Source: Schistocephalus solidus (lineage: Eukaryota; Platyhelminthes; Cestoda; Diphyllobothriidea; Diphyllobothriidae). From it: a DNA stretch of 64,000 bases. The notes under the pieces were generated by a model. The model ran no database searches. It saw only the letters and a list, made by a program, of their open reading frames with translations, and had not been told where the DNA came from. The position numbers and the translations under genes are program-made. The DNA lies in contig WEDG01001299.1 in NCBI GenBank assembly GCA_017591395.1, positions 30,161 to 94,160 on the forward strand. The letters run 5' to 3'. This document shows positions 23,321-34,095 of this stretch, in pieces (position 1 is the stretch's first letter; each line of letters opens with the position of its first letter).

Positions 23321-23950
23321 GAGATCGCCCATCGGATCGCCAAAGCCAGCCAAGCCTTTGGACGCATGCAAAATGTGGTCTGGAATCGACATGTTCTCCA
23401 CCTCAGCACCAAACTCAAGATGTAAAAAGCTGTCATATTGCAGACGGTGCTGTATGGAGCGCAGACGTGGACGATCTACCAAAAGCAGGCGCGGAAGCTC
23501 AACCACTTCCATCTCAGCTGTCTCCGCAGAATATTAAAGCTGAGTTGGCAAGACAGGATACCGAACACGGAAGTGCTAGAACGAACAGGCATTCTCCGCA
23601 TTTACGCTCAGTTGAAACAACTGCAACTGCGCTGGAGCGGTCACCTTGTGCGGATGGACAACGGAAGGCTACCCAAACGACTCTTCTATGGAGATGTCGC
23701 CATGTGTTCTCGTCGAATGGGGGTCAAGTATGCTGCTACAAAGACACTCTGAAGACCTCCCTGAAGCAATTACAGATCAAATCGGAGTCCTGGGAGGACC
23801 TTGCCCGGAATCGATCGGCTTGGAGGAGAACAGTAAAGACAGGGGCAGCAATCTACGAAGCCAACAGGATCGCCGCTGCCAAGACCAAAAGAGCAGCACA
23901 AAATTCAACAGCGCCCCGGACCAACATCGCCAATGCCCAGACCCTTCCAA
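23321..23950 (+). pseudogene. LINE connector region (copy 1), frameshifted
   Basis: Contains [20 protein letters not shown], the block [20 protein letters not shown] and [26 protein letters not shown], a conserved C-terminal region of this class of LINE proteins. It then changes frame into an alanine- and arginine-rich helix (SWEDLARNRSAWRRTVKTGA) that precedes the fingers. Confidence 0.8.
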
Positions 23951-24725
23951 CATGCCCACGCTGTCACCGCACCTTCCGTGCGCGAATCGGCCTAGTCGGA
24001 CATCTTCGGACGCAATGCGCCAACAATCCTACAATTCAAAATTCTACGTCAACTTCTGCCAACCCTCCTTCAGACTCCCGCACCCTCACCCCTGGCATCA
24101 ATTCCATTAGTCCCACCATCATCGAGACCACATCCCAATGCTCAGCAGTGTTACCTTCACCACCACCACCGCCGCCGCCACTACCACCACCACCATCAGC
24201 GATGGGGACTCTCTCCTAAACTGTCCTCATTGCAACCGCACATTCACCTCACGCATTGGCCTGGTCGGTCACTTGCGAATCCATCGTACAGAGACTGGTG
24301 AACCAGTGCCTGGAGCTCCAACACCTAGCAGAGATCGCCGCCTCCACTGACCTCACTGTCCTCGCGCATTCACTCATCGCATGGGCCTATTCGGTCACAT
24401 GTGCATAATGACAGCGGAATTCACCGCAATGCCGACAACACCGATACCCCATACATACCTTCCGCTCCAGCCATTCTTAACGCCACCGCCACCCCCACTA
24501 CCAGGAATGACACTCCCAGCATCTTCCGATTTTCCTGCCCACACTGCGCCCGCAAATTCAACTCACGCATCGGCTTGATCATTCACCTGTGATTCCATCG
24601 CATGGAGGCTGTCGAACCAGCGCATGGAGCTCCGACATACAGTCGACGTGCCTGCCTCCACTGCCCTCACTGCTCAGGACACATGAGCATTCAAAAAAAC
24701 CAGCGGTAAGCCACCGGAAGCTAAG
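23951..24725 (+). pseudogene. Zinc-finger array at LINE C-terminus (copy 1)
   Basis: Finger 1 (23,953-24,018) is CPRCHRTFRARIGLVGHLRT followed by QC. Finger 2 (24,222-24,284) is CPHCNRTFTSRIGLVGHLRI followed by H. Finger 3 (24,348-24,411) has its first Cys codon changed to TGA and reads PHCPRAFTHRMGLFGHM. Finger 4 (24,536-24,601) is CPHCARKFNSRIGLIIHL followed by a stop. A remnant CPHCSGHMS lies near 24,660. Proline/serine/threonine-rich linkers, including a run of prolines, separate them. The repeated core RIGLVGHL indicates internal duplication of one finger. Confidence 0.8.
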
Positions 24726-24792
24726 TTACATCAGTGCACACTACATACACCAATTCACGACAACACCCTCACAATCACCATGTACCTGAGTA

Positions 24793-25150
24793 TATCACGG
24801 TTTCCTAGAAGCCGTGGCTTGGAAGGTCGCCAAGCTGACGCTTACACCAAACCACGCCGTCGGCCCAGTATATGTGCTGTGTGTGTCGAGTGGCTGACCA
24901 GTGGACTGGGAGTCAGACGGCGATGGCTCCTCCATATCCCCTGAGTAAGTAAATCCTGGTGTGTGCGTTATGGGGCCCAGGTCGTGCTGGGGCGCGCGAA
25001 GACGGGTACGCCGACCCGTCAGCCAATGTGCCCACTCCCACATCATAAAAAACTGACTGGCTCGGATGGTGGTCTGATTGTGGGGGTGGGGGAGAGAGTG
25101 AGGTCAACAACTCAGCGCATTTTCCTCACTATAAACAATCTGCCGCGCTT
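24793..25150 (+). repeat. R1 interspersed repeat, copy A
   Basis: Begins TATCACGGTTTCC-AAGCCGTGGCTTGGAAGGT and shares GTGTGTCGAGTGGCTGACC, a GGACTGGGAGTCAG block and GATGGCTCCT with the copy just downstream. It directly follows the LINE 3' end. Confidence 0.75.
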
Positions 25151-25151
25151 G

Positions 25152-25615
25152 AAACTATCACGGTGCACTTAAAGCCGTGGCTTGGAAGGTTACCAACTGA
25201 CGGGATAACTCGGACCACGTGGTCAGCCCAATGTGTGTTTTGTGTGGAGTGGCTTACTGGCGGACTGAGAGTCAGGCTGCAATGGCTCCTTTTTAATGTG
25301 GCCTTTATGGCACTCCCATTCCGTGGGATCCGAGCCAGGTGTGGTGGTACACCCAGGGGCGGCCCCGGCCGCACCAGCCACCTGCGTCCTCTCCCATCTC
25401 CGGTCTTCTTGGCTCTGTCTTGATACCGGGCTCAGGTGGCGGAGGAGGAGAGAGTGCGGTAGCTGCAGCGCAAGGCTACTATCACTTAAAAATAATTCAC
25501 GCGCAAGTCCCCGTCCCTGCAAAACCCTTCCGTGGAGCATACGGTGGACATCGTCGAAATCGACGGTCGAACTATCGTGTATATGTGTGAGTGAGGTGCA
25601 GTAAAATTCGACTGT
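25152..25615 (+). repeat. R1 interspersed repeat, copy B (best preserved)
   Basis: Starts at CTATCACGGTGCACTTAAAG, then CCGTGGCTTGGAAGG, GACTGAGAGTCAGGCTGCAA, CACTCCCATTCCGTGGGA, CACCTGCGTCCTCTCCCATC, CGGTCTTCTTGGCTC and GAGAGAGTGCGGTAGCTG. It ends near CATACGGTGGACATCGTCG. The unit is about 460 bases with no conserved open frame and no pol III boxes. It recurs in both orientations across the window. A further fragment of its 3' end is at about 25,640-25,700. Confidence 0.8.
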
Positions 25616-25879
25616 CATTAAAAATTACTTCACAATCAAGTCACCTTCCCTGCACACATTATGCTGTGGGACACACGATGACATCGTCGTTCGCAACTGT
25701 TGAGCAGTCAGTCATATTATAGGAGCCTGATGATTTTGTTTTCGACATTGATTAGTTTATTCTCACATTCTGCGACCTCAATGTATTCAACGTTCCGGGC
25801 GATGTCTCTGTACTCCTCTTTGAGTATTTTTGATAGATAATCAGGAGTGATATGACTGAATACACAACTGACGGTTCGA

Positions 25880-26095
25880 CCATCGAGTTTTGATGACAAT
25901 GTCCACCGCGCGCTTCACAGGAGGCGTGAAGCGAGAGGTGTTGCGTACATGTTAATTATTTTTAAATGATAGTCGAATCGCACTCAATTTACCGTTCTCT
26001 CTCTATCTTCCCTAACCTGCCCGTGTCTGGTGTCAAGATAGCGTCAAGAAGACCAGAGGCGGGATCGGGCGCACCTGTATCCGCAAAACCCACCT
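25880..26095 (-). repeat. R1 interspersed repeat, partial copy
   Basis: The minus strand matches the 3' half of R1: the GTCAAGAAGACCAGAGGCGGG block and the AATTATTTTTAAATGATAGTC block are in the expected inverted order. Confidence 0.6.
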
Positions 26096-26654
26096 TCAAA
26101 TAGAGCATCAAATTTTTTCTTCAGATCTCTGTCGCACACTTTTGAAGTTAAGCTAAATGCTGTTTAGTGCGCATTCCTACTAACTAGGAGTAAAAACGGT
26201 AACATCTGACTTTTTATAGAGCAATGCTGTTATTGTATTTACAAATAAACGTATCCTCCTCAGCATCCCCTTCTCCTGATGACGGCTTCCCCAGTTTTAA
26301 AAATTATGGATATCCCAAGCGCACTACTATCGAAATAAATTTTCAGCCGTCGGATCGCTGCATGACATGCCTAGTATAGGTCCCCATGTGTGACCTGCTC
26401 AAAATGTATAAAAAGGTGCAAACTAAGTCTTCGATGTGATTGTCGTATCCTTGCAGATAAAAAGGTAGCTGACAACCAAATACGATCGGGTATACGGACA
26501 GTCACCTTCATTGATGGTGCTTTGTATTTCGTAGTGAACACGAGCAGCTGCGCTATCGGCCATCCCTTGTCTAAAAATCTCAAGGCTCTATGGACTCCAT
26601 GGGCAACGCTTGAGTATTGGGCGTCTGATCTGTTTCACAAACGCGGTGTGACCT
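26096..26654. other. No recognisable gene
   Basis: Open frames 26,371-26,583 (-) and 26,390-26,698 (+) overlap here and show no domain. Confidence 0.4.
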
Positions 26655-26735
26655 GCAATCAGTTATTTTCGGATGCCAGTAAAAACCGCACTTGGTAAAA
26701 AGGACTGCTTATGTAGCAAGTAGTTTGCCATTTAT
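26655..26735 (+). repeat. R3 short repeat, copy 1
   Basis: The block CAGTTATTTTCGGATGCCA, then CACTTGGTAAAAAGGACTGC and TTATGTAGCAAGTAGTTTG, is repeated in inverted orientation at 31,528-31,618 with about ten differences. Confidence 0.75.
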
Positions 26736-26929
26736 TTTTGGTGACCATATAAATTCAAATATATTTGATAAAAAATGCACAAAATATTCTTTCTTGTATT
26801 AATTTGGACGCAAATCTCTTCTTCTTAAAAGTTAAACGCGAAGAAACGGTATCATTTGGTATCTTTTTAAGACCGTGCAATATCTATTCGAATGGCATCG
26901 TATCTGTCCGTTTAAAAATGTTCCTTATA

Positions 26930-27385
26930 ACGTATGCAACATAGACCACCTCCATTGCACAATTTTGGGTTCGACCGTCGTATCCGACGAGGACCACCGT
27001 GTACCCCACAGTAAGGTTGCGCAGGAACAGTGGCTGGCGCGTGAATTAAATCGTGTGAAATTAGACTTGCGCTGTATCTACCACACTCTCTCTCCCCCTC
27101 CCCCATTGCGACCCCGTTTCATGGCCAAGTCAAGAAGACGGGAGGAGATAGAAGGCACAGGTGACTGGCGCGGCCGGATCCGCCCCTAAGCGATTGCAAT
27201 ACATGACTCGGAATGGGAGTGTCATAAAGGCCACCTTTTGAAGGAGCCATTGCAGTCTTACTCTCAGACCACCAATCGGTCACTCCACAAAATCGCACCT
27301 TGGGCTCATTGTGCAGTCCGAGCTCTCTTGTCAGTTGGCAGCCTTCCAAATCTCCGTTTTAGTGCATCGCGATGGTTTCAGGCAA
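26930..27385 (-). repeat. R1 interspersed repeat, full-length copy
   Basis: Reading the minus strand from about 27,385: CTAAAACGGAGATTTGGAAG, AGTGACCGATTGGTGGTCTG, CAATGGCTCC, CACTCCCATTCCGAGTCATG, GTCTTCTTGACTTGGCC, GAGAGAGTGTGGTAGATAC and TGTGGGGTACACGGTGGTCC. This is the same order as the 25,152-25,615 copy. Confidence 0.75.
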
Positions 27386-27539
27386 CACAGGAGCCACATG
27401 GAGAAGGAACCAATGATCATACTTTCCTCTTGAGTAAGAGGTACAGATTGTGGACAGGCGTTGTGTGATTTTGGGCATTCTCAGGTGTGGTTTACGTACC
27501 GGCGAGCGGAAGAGTAGTTATGTAGTATAACTGGCGGTA

Positions 27540-29320
27540 TTCTATCGTAGGGTGACATGGAGTTGCATTCGGCCTAGTGCGAACATGCAATGAGAGAATA
27601 TACATGGACAATGGGGACAGTTGAGGCGGGTACGGTAGGTGTAAGTTATTGCTCTTGCCACTGATGCGCCAGTATATGTTATATGGATTCGCAAGTAATC
27701 GACCAGGTCAATGCGTGAGGTAAATTTCAAGAACAATGACGACAGGTTGAGATCGTATCGCCATTTCTAGTGGTAGAGTAGCGGTTTTGAAGATGGCAGT
27801 CAGGGGGGCTCAGCGGGCGTGGGAGTGGGACAGGTGGTGTCGGCGTTGGTCGTCACAGTGACCGACGCGGGGGTTGCGGCAGGGAAAATGATGCCGGTGA
27901 TCGAGGGCAGTGGGGCATCAGCATTTTGATAATTGGTGGTGGGGAGTGGTCATCAGCACTGACGCCATGGGGTTCGAGGTAGGAGTGGCAGGAGGGGACG
28001 CTCTTGGCTGTAGAAGTTTATGTCGTGGGATTTGTGTTGTATTGTGTCTAAAGATTTCCGACGAGGCCGATGCTCGCGTAGGATGTGAGTTGGCGGTGTG
28101 GGCATGTTGAGAGGGGTTGGGAATTGGTGTTGTGGGTCGGAGGCACTTGTAACTTGTAAGCCAACTTTTGGCTTTGGCGGCTGCGATCCAGTTTTCTTCG
28201 GAGATTGCCGCGCGAATCTTCGTTGTACTTCCCCACGCCGGTTGGTCTCCGGCGAGGTCCTCCCAGGTCTCCGTATTGATTTGCAGTTCTTCAGAGATTT
28301 CCTCAAATTGCGCTTCAGGGTGCACTTGTAGCATTTTCTTTGTTTTCCTTTTAAGCGAATATTCGTAACGGCATCTCCGCAGAAGAGTCGGTTGTGAGTC
28401 ACTCCGAGTGGTCGCTTTATCATAGTTGCAGTTGCCTCAACATGGCGTGGATGCTAGGGATTCCAGGTCATTTCAGAATGCCCGTGTCCGAAATCCTGTC
28501 CAGCTATTTAAAGTTCAGAATTCTGTGTTATCTCTGAGATGGAATCGGTTCAACTTCCTGACTTTGTTGGAGTAGACGATCCAGGTCCCCGATCTGTACA
28601 GGAATGTTGTCAAGGCGACGGCCTTTTACATCTTCAATTTGGTGTGTAGTTGGAGACTATGGCGATTCTACATGGAAGCAGCCAGCCCTGGCTGGCTTTG
28701 GAGATCCGATGAAAAACCTCTTCGCTGAGTCTTGCGTTGCTTAACAGTGTGCGTCCACAGTCTTGAGTTGGATGCCGTTGAAACTGACCCGGGGAGCGTT
28801 GTATTTCATGTTGACTGACGGTTGTTGAATGACTTCTGTTTTAACCGTGTTAATTGAAAGTCCGAAATAAGCGCAGCCGGTGGCGAAGGGGTCCATGCTC
28901 CTTTCCATGTCCTCTTCCGTCATCGTAATGACTGCATAGTAGTCCACGTAGAGCAGATCGCGGACTATAGTTGGAGATACAGTCGTTCAGACCTGCATGC
29001 GCCGGCTATTGTGCTGGTATCTGTCAGTCCTGTAGGCTGTGTCCCAGGGTATTCATAAATGTAGACGTCCATCAGCATGGCAGAGGCCATAAGACTGCAG
29101 ATATTGGGAGTGAGTACGTAGCGCTGCATCACTCCGCAGGTCAGAAGCGTAGCGCCATCGGACCTGAGCGGTGGTGTGGTTTCCTTGATGCAGGAGCAGT
29201 TGATGGCCTTTATTGCCTTGAAGAAGTGTTTCATTTCGTTACGGTGTGCATGCTCTTGGATTTCCTCAAACTTGCGAGCCATCCAGGTGTCCTGCATCTC
29301 CCGCAGCCGTTACCATACAA
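27540..29320 (-). mobile_element. LINE copy 2, internally deleted
   Basis: On the minus strand: a fragment ahead of the RT (MARKFEEIQEHAHRNEMKHF...TPPLRSDGATLLT, about 29,280-29,140) jumps directly to the later RT block (YVLTPNICSLMASAMLMD), so the RT core including motif A is deleted. A motif-C-like YVDYYAVI follows at about 28,945. The C-terminal helix (TWEDLAGDQPAWGS) lies near 28,260-28,230, with a linker rich in P, T and S. A decayed finger (LNCPHCPCIFSH) is near 27,620. The product is clearly inactive. Confidence 0.8.
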
Positions 29321-29337
29321 GGCGACAGCATCTGAAG

Positions 29338-29505
29338 AAGGCTAATGGGCAAGAAATGGCCATTCCAGTCTCCCGTGTCTGTGCCGGCAATATTCATCTG
29401 CATATTCCACTACCAGCCGCTGCGCGGCTGCTGGCGGGGCTCGAGAGTGAGCCTAAAGGCAGAGCGGATCGAGGGAGTTCTGTAAGCGATCGGTGAGCGT
29501 TCTTC
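29338..29505 (+). mobile_element. SINE fragment (body and tail)
   Basis: The block GGGCAAGAAATGGCCATTCC, then TCTCCCGTGTCTGTGCCGGC, CCGCTGCGCGGCTGCTGGCG and GTAAGCGATCGGTGAGCG matches the body and tail of the SINE family. The tRNA-like head is missing. Confidence 0.8.
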
Positions 29506-29574
29506 GACTAAGGCTGCGTTGTTGTTCATGTAGGCTGTGTTTAGTCAGTTCTTTTCAGCTAGTAATAATAATAA

Positions 29575-29745
29575 GGATTGTATTTAATGCCGGCTTACAG
29601 GCATTATCAGACGAAATATGCAGTGGGGATGAGGCTAGCAGTGAAACAAAACGCCTGAATATCTACATTATTAGTGTTTTTTCTTAACTTTATGTTATTT
29701 AGGAGAAAAAACTGCTGCCTGTGGGATAATGGCCGTTCAGATCGG
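29575..29745 (+). repeat. R2 repeat, copy 1
   Basis: TTGTATTTAATGCCGGCTTA, then ATCAGACGAAATATGCAGTG and AACTGCTGCCTGTGGGAT recur inverted at 41,150-41,315. This copy follows a SINE tail; the other follows a LINE 3' end. Confidence 0.8.
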
Positions 29746-31527
29746 GGGAGAGCTAACACAAGTTCAGTTTTTTGCAGTCTCTCTGTCTTTTTTAGGAACC
29801 GGGATTCTGCTCCCGGCAAGAGTTCATCCGTGGACGGTTGCTCGCTGTCTGCCGAATAAGTCACCGAGTGAAGGCTGCAGAGACGGCGCTATTGCCCTCA
29901 AGGTTCAGCCTGGGATCGGGCTCAGATGCCCCGCGCTCCGTCGAACCGGAAAACAGATTCTACCGTGTCGGAATCCAGAATTCTTGGAAGCTGTTATGAA
30001 TGCAAAAAACTAATAATAGTTCTTTAATCAAAGAATAACTTCGCTGATGTCAGCGTAATTGTTGTCAAACCAGTCCTGGTGTTGATGGCGTGTGCGCCCG
30101 AGGACGGTAAGGGCGGTGGACTGCATGATGTTCCGTAGTTGAGACTAATGTGCTTCCGTGGGGGTGTTATCACCTGGAGTCTGCAGATCCTCCAGTTTCT
30201 GTCTTAATGGTCCGCTGAAATCAAAGCAGTGAGCAGGCAACTTTAGAAAAAGGTATTTTCACTAACCTGGTTGTCACTTACTTTGGGGTCCTCGGTGCTC
30301 TATCCAGCCATCTGATTCATGGATTGCATGGGTCACCAGCCCGCTTTTTGATCTTGATTCCGGAAAAGAACATACTCTAGCAGCTGTCAGCGCCCCGATC
30401 GGGGTGCATCTATATGGCCTTCTGTCACGTCGGAAGGCAGAGGAAGGTGGTGGTCAGAAGAAGACGATGTTGCGCGCCGGTTCGCAGAAGAATGAGGTCG
30501 TTATCTTTACAGCCACGAAAACCGTAGAGACCCAACATGCCCTGTCAGGCAGTGTGGTTCTACTTATATAATCCTCGGTACTTAATCAGCCTCAGACGTA
30601 GTCTAGCACGCCGTAGCGGTGTAGAAACACGGCAATTATGACATTCTTTCCTCTGCGGCATTCAAACAGCCCTCATTTTCACCTGGTAAATTTTGAGTGG
30701 GAACCGGGCCGTGTGCTGTACGCGTGGACGAATTAGCAAGCTTTGTCAGCCACTGCACAGGAGTCCACCTCCGATTGCCATGAATTTTTTTCTTGCGGCT
30801 GAACATTGTGGGTAAAAGGGAAAAGAGTGTGACAGGTGCTGTGCAAGTCACTGCTTTTAGGCCTGAGGGAATAGCTGCAACATATCGGGAAAAGCGCTAG
30901 TTTGGGTATCATTTACGTGACGTCTGAGAATCGTTTAACGTCACCTATTCGAGACCAAAATTCCTGTTGGTGAATGGGCGCAAGAGGGTTGCGATGGAGG
31001 GAATCGAACCACATGGATTAGAAATTATCATGAGCACATGAGCTACTGAGGGAGGTATATTAGCGCTGCAAGAGGAGCTCAATTCTAACTTTTTCACGGT
31101 AATAAGATGAAGGGAGCAAATAATGAAAAAAAACTAGGATCGAAAAGGCCCTAAAATTTCAAGCAGGAAGCAGCCAGGAGTATTACACTTTTTAAATATA
31201 TTAGAAGGTTCGAGGAGACCATGGTATGACATGACATAGAAGAAGTTAGATATCCTTTCACTTGCCCTATACATTATCTTCTCAATCGCATAGACACATT
31301 TTGAATTTTCCTTATATGAAACGGTTCAGACAGTAGACTAAACCATAAATGCAACGACAGATCGGATTCAAATTAATCGGATTTGAAACACTTTTTTAAA
31401 TCAAAATCTTTCTTGTCGCCGATTATAACATTTAATGAAGACCTAAGTTGCAAAGAAATAAATAAAATAAAGTACACTGTTGTTCATCTTTCGATCAAAT
31501 TTATTCAACTTCATACGGGCACCGAAA
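29746..31527. other. No recognisable gene
   Basis: Contains a weak tRNA-like remnant at about 30,990-31,075 (minus strand GGTTCGATTCCC B box, poor A box), probably an old SINE, and short open frames without domains. Confidence 0.4.
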
Positions 31528-31618
31528 ATTAATACCAAACTACTTGCTCCATAAGCAGTCATTTTAACCAAGTGAAGTTTTTAATGGCATCCGAAAATAA
31601 CTGCATTCAAACGACGGC
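31528..31618 (-). repeat. R3 short repeat, copy 2
   Basis: Inverted copy of 26,655-26,735 (minus strand: CAGTTATTTTCGGATGCCAT, then CTGCTTATGGAGCAAGTAG). Confidence 0.75.
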
Positions 31619-33674
31619 GTTTTGAGGTATTAGAAATATTACGGGATTAGGCTGTATGATGATAAATAGTACAACACCACTTACGTGATTCTTTGTAATC
31701 AAAAACTTATTTCAGAATTTTACTTAACATTTCATGAAATCCTTAATTACAACAACTATCTGCAGCATCCATAAGTAGATTGGGGTAGTTGATGTGGCGT
31801 GGCGAATCTGCCACATGGTGCAAGACAACTGTGAATCCTGTTCTACTTTGTTCCTTTCAGTAGTCTCGATTTCGTTACGAAATTTCACAGAGTAATGTTT
31901 AACGAGATGAAGCTAATTACTATCACAGCGAAAGAAGTCGCTGTTACAAACTAAAAGCGATAGCTCGGAATATATCCTCAACCATTTTCCCTGCTGGCAT
32001 CGCTTTTCAACATCATTTCCAATGGGCTGACTTTTGAGACAAAATGTTTTATACAGAAAAATTAAATCTGCAGTTATTTTGACGAAGTATCTCCTATCAA
32101 ACGTAGGCTGATTGAAGATAACTTAACTCTAAATCTTCCGTCTCTCTCCTCCTCCTCCTCCTTTTTGACTGCTTTAAATTATGTTAAGTGTGATCAACTG
32201 GTAAACGGTCATTTTGTTGATTTCTCTCTTCCCGGAGTCTCCGGTGGTACTTAGGCGTCTAAGTGCTGAGAATGTATCATCATGCCACGTACCTAATATC
32301 AGGAGAAGACAGAACACGCCTGAGGGAATTTATTGTTCACAGAGGCAGCGGTGACCACTTGCCAAGTCGGGGGCTAGTATTGACCGCCTCCATTCATGCT
32401 TGCGAGCGATGGCTGGCAGCTGCCTCAAGGGGTTTGTTGAGCATGCTAAACATATTTTCCAGTTGGTATGTGTTTATTAACCGAGAAGTGGTGCATCTAA
32501 TGGCCCATATTGCGTCGACCGAAAGGTGGCATGGGACATGAATGGCCGCAACCACCTGGACGCACGCGTGTCCGAGGTGACATCCATCGAGTGGCTGTAG
32601 GTTATTGCTACAGTACATCAAATGGACTTACTATAATCAGGCTGCACAAGTCGGTCTTATGCGCACAGAAGGACCTTGTACACGCTACACGCATACCGTG
32701 GTCAAAGATCCACTGTCTGCACGCAACTTTATGTGCCCTCCCACTTCCCCCGTCCTGACATTAACTCGTTATGGCCCTCACTGCCTCTTATTACTCCTCT
32801 CCACCCCCTACCCCTAATCCGACGTCCAGACTGGGTGTCAGGACGGACTTTAATCGATTTATCTTATGTTTAATATGTTGTACTCTACCACTTATTGGCC
32901 TGATGTGAATTTAACGAAAGTCAATGTAGGCTTGTAGATTAATCTTCTGAATCCTTTCATAGGAATTTTTGTACCTATACCTATCATGTGCAAACACCTT
33001 TCGGGGAAGTGTCGTATGCATTGCCCACTAAAAGAACAATTTGCAACAGCCTTTCAAAAGAAAGAATCATGGAGACGGGGAGAGATAGGACGGTCGATAT
33101 TGAAGCAGAGAAACTTCAGAAAGTGGGATAAGATTTATTTCGCTACAACATCTAAAGCTTCTTACGGGTCCAATATGGCGTTCATAGCTCGCTAACCGTC
33201 GATCTTGGAGAACAAGATAAAGAGGCATCGAGAAATTGCCGAGCTTTCTGTCTACTGTCAACAAGTCAGATTAGCTTTGGAAAATTTCTCTAAGTTTGAC
33301 TGCAAATTTCGTTTAATGCATCATTCAACATTTCTAGGCAATCCCTTATTGTACATATGACGTATTTCACTTACACAGCGTGTTTCCGTATGCTTGATCA
33401 CCCACCTTTTCTCTCATATATACTTGCCTTTGCGCTGACTCAGAAAAGTGGTATTTACATTGTACTCTTTTTTACGAGGCACGCAATAGCTTTCTTATTA
33501 CTGTGGGACATCCGGTTGCCTATGCTGCCACCGAAACCCAAGTCCCACATCAGACGACTGACCGTCTCGGGCAGCGAACTGCTGCATGGTGGAGGAAACA
33601 GAGAGTGCGAACGACCCTGGAGACTCCGTCTCCACAAAATTTCAGCGTACATTCCTAATTATAAATCGGGTGGA
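31619..33674. other. No recognisable gene
   Basis: A CTC/TCC-rich tract lies at about 32,140-32,165. Open frames at 32,263-32,541 (+) and nearby show no domain. The sequence near 32,700-32,830 is pyrimidine-rich and may be a diverged LINE leader, but the match is too weak to call. Confidence 0.4.
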
Positions 33675-34095
33675 CTCGAATCTATCAAGGTGAGCTAAAA
33701 GCCGTGGCTTGGAAGGCTGCCAGCTAAGGAGATAGTTCGATCCTCCTCTCAGGACAGAAAGTCAGGCTGCAATGGCTCCTTCTTACTGTGCCGTCTATAG
33801 TATTCCCATTCAGAAGGGACCAAAGCCGACCAACTCCGGTTTTTCTGAAAATCTAATCAATCTTGCGTGAACAAAGCGTGTGTGGTACGCGTAGACCGGT
33901 TGCGTAGCTCTTTCAGCAATTGTACCCGCTCCCGGTTCTGGTCATTTTAACTCTGCCTTGACATCAGGCCCAAATGGGCGAGGGAGGAGAGAGTGCGGCA
34001 GGTGCTGTTAAGTCGAATATCACTATAAACTAATTCACGTAAGCACCTTACTGTGGGGTACACGGTTGACCCCATTGGCAACTAGGATCGACTTT
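33675..34095 (+). repeat. R1 interspersed repeat copy
   Basis: Starts CTATCAAGGTGAGCTAAAAG-CCGTGGCTTGGAAGG, and includes GAAAGTCAGGCTGCAATGGC, ATTCCCATTCAG, GAGAGAGTGCGGCAGGTGCT and TACTGTGGGGTACACGG. It is a diverged but full-length R1 unit. Confidence 0.75.

Larger units (their letters stand above)
20100..24790 (+). mobile_element. Near-full-length LINE with zinc-finger C-terminus (copy 1)
   Basis: In order on the plus strand: a 5' leader with a long pyrimidine tract, an apurinic-like endonuclease, a reverse transcriptase, a cysteine-containing connector and a row of C2H2-like fingers, ending just before an R1 repeat at about 24,793. Two shorter copies on the minus strand at 27,540-29,320 and 41,340-42,085 show it is a family. 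The 5' limit is uncertain. The clade is not settled; the RT resembles the endonuclease-RT proteins often labelled RTE-like in invertebrates. Several stops and frameshifts make it inactive. Confidence 0.85.

Noticed and set aside
23646..24110. Alternative frame overlapping the LINE C-terminus
   Set aside because: The finger and linker motifs are in the neighbouring frame; this one is a shadow.
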